Below, one piece after another: positions 58,264 through 64,000 of a stretch of DNA of 64,000 bases. Source of the DNA: Planctomycetota bacterium (lineage in GTDB: Bacteria > Planctomycetota > UBA1135); the NCBI GenBank assembly GCA_002705055.1, contig PAHY01000018.1:1-64000 (forward strand), given 5' to 3'. A model generated the notes under the pieces. It saw only the letters and a program-made list of their open reading frames with translations. It had not been told where the DNA came from and did no database searches. A program made the position numbers and the translations under genes. Every line of letters begins with the position of its first letter. Positions within the stretch are counted from its first letter, which is position 1.

Positions 58264-59240
58264 CCGGACAGCTGGTCCAGCTGCTCGCGCAGTTCCTGGA
58301 CATGCTTCAGCAGATCACGGCGGTGCAGGGCTTCGACCTCATCCAATACAGCGCGAGCGCGCTCCAGGTTGCCCGTCTGGGCGTGAGCCATCGTGAGGTT
58401 CAATCCCGCATAGGGGCCATGCCGTTGCGCCTCATAGACCGGGTCGACCAGTTCGATGGCTGCATCGAGATGACCAGCACGGGCGAGATCACCTGAGATC
58501 GTGGTCAGGGCCTCGCCATCCACGCTTGCGGACGCAAGCACCTGGCGGAAACGACTCACCGCAATCTCGATCTGCCCCTCTTCGATCTCCATTCGCGCCA
58601 GCCAGATGGAGGCTCGCCAGCTGCCGTCCCGCTCCGCGATCTCGCGAAGCAGCTCTCTCGCAGCTTCCTCTCCCTCACGCTCACGCTTGATCGCCACCCA
58701 CCACTGCAGCGAGTTCTCCTCATTGGGATCGAGCTCCAGACACTCGCGCAGCGTCTCCAGGACTCGGTCGTCCTCGCCGCGCACCGCGTAGACCTTCGCG
58801 AGGTTGTTGCGCACCACCGCGTCCTCGCCATGCTCCGCAAGAGACGCCAAAAGGAGCCCCTCGGCCTCATCCGCCTTCCCCGTCTGCGTCAGCACGTGCG
58901 CCAGGAGAGTGGTCGCGCGTCGATGCTCGGGGTCGATCTGCAGCAGCCGACGCGCGGCCGCCTCACAATCATCGACGAGGTCGTCCTTGATCGCCGTGAC
59001 CAGCGCGGCAAACAGCTTCTCGGGGTCGTCCCGGTCCTCGCTGAACTTATTCAGCAGGACCTTCCGCCAGGACGCGCGGTCGATCTGAACCTGCGTTCCG
59101 CTGTCGCTGAAAAGCGATACCCGCTCTTCCTCCTGGGGAGGATCCGGCTCCGAAGCCTCCTGAATCTGCTCGGGCTCGGAAGAAGCATGGACCGGAGGCT
59201 TCTCCGTCTTGCGGCGGCGCAACCAGTCGAAGATGCCCAT
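58260..59240 (-). CDS. TPR-repeat protein
   Basis: 326 residues. N-terminal ~45 residues are charged and disordered-looking (LRRRKTEKPPVHASSEPEQI), followed by a helical repeat array: AARRLLQIDPEHRRATTLLA, DEAEGLLLASLAEHGEDAVV, LETLRECLELDPNEENSLQW, IAVSRFRQVLASASVDGEAL and further units to the C-terminus. No signal peptide. A scaffold role is likely. It follows mqnD by a single base, so it is in the same transcript. Confidence 0.85.
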   Translation of the reverse strand: MGIFDWLRRRKTEKPPVHASSEPEQIQEASEPDPPQEEERVSLFSDSGTQVQIDRASWRKVLLNKFSEDRDDPEKLFAALVTAIKDDLVDDCEAAARRLLQIDPEHRRATTLLAHVLTQTGKADEAEGLLLASLAEHGEDAVVRNNLAKVYAVRGEDDRVLETLRECLELDPNEENSLQWWVAIKREREGEEAARELLREIAERDGSWRASIWLARMEIEEGQIEIAVSRFRQVLASASVDGEALTTISGDLARAGHLDAAIELVDPVYEAQRHGPYAGLNLTMAHAQTGNLERARAVLDEVEALHRRDLLKHVQELREQLDQLSG

Positions 59241-59241
59241 C

Positions 59242-60102
59242 TCAGCGCACGAAATCGAGCGGCGGCATCGCAGGGATGACACCCATATCGGCGGCGCGCT
59301 GCAGGAAGAGGCGGACCGACTCGCGGCCGTCGTCGCCGTAGTCGAGGGTGCGGTCGTTGACGTACATGCCGATGAACTCATCGGCCTGCTCGAGGCTGAG
59401 GTCGCGACCGAACTGCAGCGCGTACTCGACCGCTTCCTTGCGGTGCTCGAGGCCGTAGCGGATCGAATCCTGCAGCAGCTTCGAGATGAAGGGGATCAGG
59501 TCGCCGTGGTCGCGGCGCACCGTGTTGCCGCCGAGCGGCAGCGGCAGTCCGCCCGTCTCCTTGCCCCACCAGACACCCAGGTCGTCGAGCAGCACGAGGC
59601 CCAGCTCCTGAAAGGTCAGCTGACCTTCGTGGATCAGCACGCCGGCGTCGAACTTGCCCTCGGCCACCGCGGCCGGGATCTGATCGAACTCGACGATGTC
59701 GTAGTCGTACTCGCCGATCCGCATCTGCGTGGCGAGGTGCGCCGAGGTCCATTCTCCCGGGATGGCCAGGCGCTTGCCTTTGCCCTTCTGGAGCGCATCC
59801 AGCCCCATCTCTTCGCGGGCGACGATGCGCGGGCCGTAACCCTCGCCCATCGAGGCGCCGTGATTGAGCAGCGCATACTTATCCGCCACGAAGGCATAAC
59901 CGTGAATCGACACGGCCGTGATGTCGTACTCGCCCTTCAGCGCGCGCCGGTTCAGGGTCTCGATGTCCTCGAGCTTGTGCTCGAAGTGCAGGCCGCCGCA
60001 ATCCAGCTTGTCGGCAGCGAGCGCGTAGTGCATGAAGGCGTCATCCGGGTCGGGACTGTGGCCCAGGAGCAGCGTCTTCTCAGCGGTTTCCGGCGTCGAC
60101 AT
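59242..60102 (-). CDS. mqnD: 1,4-dihydroxy-6-naphthoate synthase
   Basis: 286 residues, periplasmic-binding-protein fold without a signal. The N-terminus LLLGHSPDPDDAFMHYALA is the MqnD hallmark, with EDIETLNRRALKGEYDITAV, GYGPRIVAREE, LAIPGEWTSAH and GLPLPLGGNTVRR. It acts in the futalosine route to menaquinone, after MqnC. The other mqn genes are not in the window. TACAAT at 60116-60111 ends 8 bases before the ATG. Confidence 0.92.
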   Translation of the reverse strand: MSTPETAEKTLLLGHSPDPDDAFMHYALAADKLDCGGLHFEHKLEDIETLNRRALKGEYDITAVSIHGYAFVADKYALLNHGASMGEGYGPRIVAREEMGLDALQKGKGKRLAIPGEWTSAHLATQMRIGEYDYDIVEFDQIPAAVAEGKFDAGVLIHEGQLTFQELGLVLLDDLGVWWGKETGGLPLPLGGNTVRRDHGDLIPFISKLLQDSIRYGLEHRKEAVEYALQFGRDLSLEQADEFIGMYVNDRTLDYGDDGRESVRLFLQRAADMGVIPAMPPLDFVR

Positions 60103-60110
60103 GGTGGAAG

Positions 60111-60133
60111 ATTGTAGGACAGAGTTTTACAAA
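60111..60133. promoter_or_regulatory. Divergent -10 elements of mqnD and the reductase gene
   Basis: TACAAT (60116-60111, minus) and TACAAA (60128-60133, plus) each end 8 bases before a start codon. Both genes lack Shine-Dalgarno sites. The shared 39-base gap means the two promoters overlap. Confidence 0.5.
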
Positions 60134-60141
60134 GGTCGCGC

Positions 60142-60990
60142 ATGAACGCTCGCCCCCGACGTGACCCCCGCGAAAAAATGACTCCGGCCCGGCTGGCCGG
60201 AAAGGAGCTCGTCCAGGGCAACGAGGCGCTGGCGGTGTTCACCGTTCAACCCCTGGAGGGCGAGGTCCCGGCCTTCGAGGCCGGCCAGTTCACCCGCCTG
60301 GCCTGGGAATGGGAGGGCGAGGTCGAGCAGCGCACCTACTCCATCGCCAGCGCCCCCGAGCAGACCGATGCGATGGAGTTCTACATCGTCGACACCCGGC
60401 TCGGGCTCGGCACCAGCCATCTGTTCAGCTTTCCGCTCGAGACCCCGCTCTGGATCGCCAAGCCGGTCGGGAAATTCACTTTTTCCAAGCACTGGGCGCC
60501 CCACCTGGCCCTGGTCGGCTCCGGCACTGGGGTCGCCCCCTACGTCGGCATGGTCCGCCACCTAGTCGACGAGGCGAAGGCCGGCCGCCGCACCCCGCAG
60601 GCGGTCTCGGTCTGGCACGGGGTCCGCTCCTCGATCGAGCTGGGCTACCGCGAGGAGTTCGAAGCCCTTGAACGCGAGGCGCCCTTCCCCTTCTATTACA
60701 TGCCCTGCGTCAGCCGTCACCACGACGAGCCGGACTTCGACCGTGAGAAGGTCAACCGCGGCCGCGTGAACGAGATCCTGGCCAAGACCCTGGGCCTGGC
60801 CGTCTCCGACGACCCGCGCGGCATCGAGTTCGCCGAGCGCATCGACCCCGAAGCCTTGCGCGCCAGCCTGCCCGACAGCGAGGACAGCCTGATTCTGCTG
60901 TGCGGCAACCCGGCCATGATCGACGCATTCGAGGGGGTCGCCGACGGAACTTCGTGGGCAGACCGCACGGTTTACGAACGCTGGTGGTAA
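60142..60990 (+). CDS. fpr: Ferredoxin-NADP(+) reductase
   Basis: 282 residues. FAD domain with QRTYSIASAP (RxYS), then the NADP domain with ALVGSGTGVAPYVGMVRHL, CGNPAMIDAF and a C-terminal VYERWW, whose terminal Trp stacks on FAD as in bacterial FNRs. It transfers electrons between NADPH and ferredoxin or flavodoxin. Paired divergently with mqnD. Confidence 0.9.
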   Translation: MNARPRRDPREKMTPARLAGKELVQGNEALAVFTVQPLEGEVPAFEAGQFTRLAWEWEGEVEQRTYSIASAPEQTDAMEFYIVDTRLGLGTSHLFSFPLETPLWIAKPVGKFTFSKHWAPHLALVGSGTGVAPYVGMVRHLVDEAKAGRRTPQAVSVWHGVRSSIELGYREEFEALEREAPFPFYYMPCVSRHHDEPDFDREKVNRGRVNEILAKTLGLAVSDDPRGIEFAERIDPEALRASLPDSEDSLILLCGNPAMIDAFEGVADGTSWADRTVYERWW

Positions 60991-61023
60991 TGCGCTACGA
61001 TGCTTGCCCGAATCCGGACAAGC

Positions 61024-61614
61024 ATGCGCTCCCTCCTCTCGATGCTCCTCCTTCTGGCCGCCCCGGCGTGCCAGTCCATGAACGACTCCGGCAGCGACTG
61101 GCAGGTGCTGTTCGACGGCGATCCCGCAGGCTGGGCGATGGCTGGCCCCGGCGGCTTCCATGTCGACGGCGACACCATGACCGCGCACGGCGGAATGGGC
61201 CTGTACTGGTACACCCAGCAGGAGTTCGGCGACTTCCATCTGAAGTTCCAGTGGAAGGTCGCGGACAAGACCAACAACTCGGGCGTGTTCGTGCGCTTCC
61301 CGAACCCTGGCAATGATCCCTGGGTCGCGGTCAACGAAGGCTACGAGTTCCAGATCTGCGACACCGGCGGAGATGTCCACAACACCGGCTCCGCGTACAG
61401 CTTCCAGGGCGTGAGCCACATGCCGACCAAGGCCGTCGGCGAATGGAACACCTACGAGATCATCGCGATCGGCGAGAGCTACACGATCAAGATCAACGGC
61501 GAAGTCGTCAACGAGTTCACCGGCGAGCGCGGTACGACCGGCTACATCGGCCTGCAGAACCACGACGATGGTTCGCCGGTCGCATTCCGTAAGGTCAAAG
61601 TGCGCGCGCTGTAA
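61024..61614 (+). CDS. DUF1080 (3-keto-disaccharide hydrolase family) lipoprotein
   Basis: 196 residues from ATG 61024 (MRSLLSMLLLLAAPAC, lipobox Cys); an ATG at 61000 overlaps a TACGAT box and is less likely. Concanavalin-like beta-sandwich: FDGDPAGWAMAGPGGFHVDG, GDFHLKFQWKVADKTNNSGV, GYEFQICDTGG, GEWNTYEIIAIGESYTIKIN and GYIGLQNHDDGSPVAFRKVK, the standard DUF1080 blocks. Recent work links the family to hydrolysis of 3-keto-glycosides. It is joined to an MFS transporter and a secreted oxidoreductase. Confidence 0.92.
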   Translation: MRSLLSMLLLLAAPACQSMNDSGSDWQVLFDGDPAGWAMAGPGGFHVDGDTMTAHGGMGLYWYTQQEFGDFHLKFQWKVADKTNNSGVFVRFPNPGNDPWVAVNEGYEFQICDTGGDVHNTGSAYSFQGVSHMPTKAVGEWNTYEIIAIGESYTIKINGEVVNEFTGERGTTGYIGLQNHDDGSPVAFRKVKVRAL

Positions 61615-62976
61615 ATGAGCACCACCGTGCTCGCCCCGACGCCGCCGGCGGTCAAGAGCCGCCTGTCGGTGATGATGTTCCTCCAGTACGCGATCTGGGG
61701 GGCATGGCTGCCGCTGCTCTGGCCCTTCCTCGCCAATGTGCGCGAGATGAGCGGTGAGCAGATCGGCCACATGTTTGCTGTGGGCGCGGTGGGCGCGATC
61801 GTCTCGCCTTTCATCGCCGGCCAGATCGCGGACCGCTACTTCAACACCGAGAAGTTCCTGGGCATCAGCCATATTCTGGGTGGCGTCCTGGTCTGGCAGC
61901 TGGCGACCATCGACAGCTACAGCGGCTTCCTCGCTTTCTCGCTGCTGTACTCGCTGATCTACTCGCCGACGCTGTCGCTGACGAACAGCCTCGCCTTCCA
62001 CCACCTCGAGGACCGCGACCGGGACTTCGGCAAGGTGCGCGTCTGGGGCACGGTGGGTTGGATCGTGGTCGGCATCTCGATCGGTCAGTGGCTGCTCTAC
62101 AGCCACACGCCGGCGACCGGCACGGAGGCCGAGATCGCCATGGCGCAGTACGAAGGCATGGCCGATGCCTTCCGCCTGTCCGCCTTGCTGGGGATCGTGA
62201 TGGGCGTCTTCTGCTTCACCCTTCCGGCGACTCCGCCGTCGCCGTCGGAGGAGAAGAACGCCGCGCTGGAAGCCATCGGCGAGGTCAAGTCGCAGCCGCT
62301 GCTGACCTTGTTCCTGCTCGCGGTGCCGGTCAGCTGCATCCACCAGTTCTACTTCGTGCACACCGCGGAGTTCCTGGGCAAGTTCCAGAGCGGGGCGGCC
62401 GTGTGGCTCAATTCGATCTTCGGAGTCGGCGGCGGCGGCCTGATGACGATCGGCCAGATGTCTGAGATCCTGGTGCTCGCGGTGATCCCGCTGATCGCCA
62501 AGTCGGTCTCGCGCAAGAGCCTGCTGGCGGTCGGCCTGCTGGCTTACGGCCTGCGCATGCTGCTGTTCATGAATGGCGAGGCCTGGGGCACCGCCGCCGT
62601 GATGGTTGGGATCGCCCTGCACGGCCTGTGCTTCGGCTGCTTCATCTTCGTCGCCTTCATGATCGTCGATGAAGAGACCACGCCCGACGTCCGCGCCAGC
62701 GCGCAGTCGCTGTTCAACCTGGTCATCATCGGGATTGGCATCATCGTCGGCTCGATGATCGCCGGCAGCGTGGCCAGCTGGGCCAGCGTGGTGCCGGTGT
62801 TCAGCGAGGCCGGCGCCCCAGTTTTGGGCGACGATGGCCTCCCGAAGATGGACATCGACTACACTCGGTTGTTCTCGGTGCCGATGTGGGCGAGCTTCGC
62901 CTGCCTGGTCGCCCTGCTGTTCTTCTACCCCCACCGTTCCCCGCGCCGCGGCGATTCCGCGGCCGAACTCTCCTGA
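61615..62976 (+). CDS. MFS transporter, NupG/nucleoside-symporter type
   Basis: 453 residues, 12 predicted membrane helices. The start MFLQYAIWGAWLPLLWPFL, the Asn/Tyr-rich SLTNSLAFHHLEDRD and the GKVRVWGTVGWIVVGISIG block are those of the nucleoside:H+ symporter group (NHS) common in planctomycete sugar clusters. The ATG follows the preceding TAA directly. The substrate may be a sugar or keto-sugar rather than a nucleoside, given its neighbours. Confidence 0.9.
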   Translation: MSTTVLAPTPPAVKSRLSVMMFLQYAIWGAWLPLLWPFLANVREMSGEQIGHMFAVGAVGAIVSPFIAGQIADRYFNTEKFLGISHILGGVLVWQLATIDSYSGFLAFSLLYSLIYSPTLSLTNSLAFHHLEDRDRDFGKVRVWGTVGWIVVGISIGQWLLYSHTPATGTEAEIAMAQYEGMADAFRLSALLGIVMGVFCFTLPATPPSPSEEKNAALEAIGEVKSQPLLTLFLLAVPVSCIHQFYFVHTAEFLGKFQSGAAVWLNSIFGVGGGGLMTIGQMSEILVLAVIPLIAKSVSRKSLLAVGLLAYGLRMLLFMNGEAWGTAAVMVGIALHGLCFGCFIFVAFMIVDEETTPDVRASAQSLFNLVIIGIGIIVGSMIAGSVASWASVVPVFSEAGAPVLGDDGLPKMDIDYTRLFSVPMWASFACLVALLFFYPHRSPRRGDSAAELS

Positions 62977-62977
62977 G

Positions 62978-64000
62978 ATGAGCTCCTCCCGTCGTCAATT
63001 CCTGAAGACCTCCGCTGGCGTCGCCGCCGCCGCTTCCGCGGCGAAGCCGATGTCCGCCGCCTCCTACCGCCGCATTCTGGGCGCCAATGATCGCATTCAC
63101 ATGGGCATCATCGGTGTCGGCGGCATGGGCACCGGGCACCTGCACGCCTTCTGCGATCTGAAGGCCAGCTCCAAGGTCGGCTACGACCTGGTGGCCGTCG
63201 CCGATGTCTGCCAGCCGAAGGTCGACAACGCCGTGCGCGCCGCCACGGAGAAGCAGCCGGGCGTCGAGGTGAAGGGCTACCGCGCGTACTCCGAGCTGCT
63301 CGCACGCGAGGACGTCGACTGCGTGCTGATCGCCACGCCGGAGCACCAGCACCACGTCAACGCCATGGACGCGATCGCGGCCGGCAAGGACGTCTACCTC
63401 GAGAAGCCGATGACCCTGCGCCTCGAGCACGCCTTCGAGCTGCGCGAAGTGGTCAAGAACAGCGATCGGGTGTTCTGCGTCGGTACGCAGAAGATGGCGC
63501 TGTCCAAGTTCCGTGACGCGCGCAAGCTGATCGCGGAAGGCGAGATCGGCAAGCCGGTCTGGTCGCAGACCAGCTACTGCCGCAACTCGACGACGGGCGA
63601 GTGGAACTACTACCGCATCGACCCCAACTGGAAGCCCGGCGAGAACCTGGACTGGAATGAGTGGCTGGGCTGGATGGGCCCGCGCGACTGGGATCCGAAG
63701 GTCTACGCCCGCTGGCGTCGCTACAAGGATTTCTCCACCGGCATTGTCGGCGACCTGCTGGTCCACCAAATGACCCCGGTCATGTTCGCGCTCGACGCCG
63801 ACTGGCCTACGCGCGTCACCTCGCACGGTTTCCACCACATCGACAAGGACATGGAGAACCATGACCAGGTCAACATGTCGGTGCAGTTCGCCGACGGCCA
63901 CACCATGATCGTCGCCGGCTCGACCTGCAATGAGATCGGCCTTGAGACGATGATCCGCGGTCACGAAGGCACGCTCTACCTGAACGGCACCAACTGTGTT
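62978..64000 (+). CDS. Tat-exported Gfo/Idh/MocA oxidoreductase (cut by window edge)
   Basis: 341 codons are visible and the frame stays open to the right edge. A Tat-type signal (SRRQFLKTSAGVAAA) is followed by a Rossmann start IHMGIIGVGGMGTGHLHAF, IATPEHQHHVNAM and VYLEKPMTLRLEHAFEL, the EKP motif of the family, then GIVGDLLVHQMTPVMF in the substrate domain. Periplasmic members oxidise glycosides at C3. With the DUF1080 lipoprotein and the transporter it forms a likely 3-keto-sugar operon (1-base spacing after the MFS stop). Confidence 0.92.
   Translation, partial: MSSSRRQFLKTSAGVAAAASAAKPMSAASYRRILGANDRIHMGIIGVGGMGTGHLHAFCDLKASSKVGYDLVAVADVCQPKVDNAVRAATEKQPGVEVKGYRAYSELLAREDVDCVLIATPEHQHHVNAMDAIAAGKDVYLEKPMTLRLEHAFELREVVKNSDRVFCVGTQKMALSKFRDARKLIAEGEIGKPVWSQTSYCRNSTTGEWNYYRIDPNWKPGENLDWNEWLGWMGPRDWDPKVYARWRRYKDFSTGIVGDLLVHQMTPVMFALDADWPTRVTSHGFHHIDKDMENHDQVNMSVQFADGHTMIVAGSTCNEIGLETMIRGHEGTLYLNGTNCV

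Overview
The window reads as the chromosome of a GC-rich, Gram-negative bacterium, most likely a member of the Planctomycetota. Supporting signs are a Ser/Thr kinase with C-terminal repeats coupled to an ECF-type sigma factor, several large secreted proteins that share a C-terminal beta-sandwich module, few Shine-Dalgarno sites, the DUF1080/MFS/Gfo-Idh-MocA sugar gene set, and futalosine-pathway menaquinone synthesis (MqnD). BamD-like and LptE-like lipoproteins imply an LPS-bearing outer membrane. The phylum is inferred from content, not from a marker phylogeny. No tRNA, rRNA, CRISPR array or prophage is visible. The only mobile-element trace is a transposase fragment at the left edge.

Layout. 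1-2.7 kb: transposase fragment, then two secreted proteins. 2.8-8 kb: S41 peptidase, sodium:solute symporter, DEAD-box helicase, GlsB-like membrane protein. 8-13.4 kb (minus): AAC(6')-like acetyltransferase, a hypothetical, a fused aconitase/IPM-dehydratase-like enzyme, a secreted calcium-loop protein, a TPMT-like methyltransferase. 13.6-15.9 kb: CIA30-fasciclin protein and a Fur-family regulator behind a perfect palindrome. 16-24.9 kb (minus): thiolase, lipoprotein, an unannotated 29-residue membrane peptide, a second calcium-loop protein, then a tight enoyl-CoA hydratase/cyclophilin/cyclophilin-parvulin/thiolase operon and hutI. 25-36 kb: a compact envelope and c-di-AMP superoperon (CorC-like, recO, BamD-like, LptE-like, ftsH, folP, cdaA, ybbR, glmM, tsaB), in which ybbR is split by a frameshift at a C9 tract. 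36.1 kb (minus): a bacterial histone-fold protein with a long Lys/Ala/Arg tail. 36.6-45.5 kb: secreted unknown, alr, a giant AsmA-like protein, manC, ruvX, RNase P RNA, a NUDIX protein and a small unknown. 45.5-50.3 kb: fdhD, an ArsC/Spx-like protein, a degenerate receiver, aldehyde dehydrogenase, a zinc-ribbon protein, a GSxxFDxxFR membrane protein and a CoA-binding protein. 50.3-56.8 kb (minus): a secreted beta-propeller, a kinase/sigma-factor pair and four tandem small membrane paralogues upstream of them. 56.8-64 kb: AhpD-like protein, SnoaL/ExbD-like lipoprotein, TPR protein, MqnD, ferredoxin-NADP reductase and a DUF1080-MFS-oxidoreductase operon cut by the right edge.

The most unusual content is the H1-tail/histone-fold protein (36059-36361), the kinase/sigma-linked array of small membrane paralogues sharing GSxxFDxxFR (54974-56773, with a fifth copy at 49420-49848), and a recurring TAnnnT element 6-10 bases before start codons that lack a Shine-Dalgarno site, which suggests frequent leaderless transcription.
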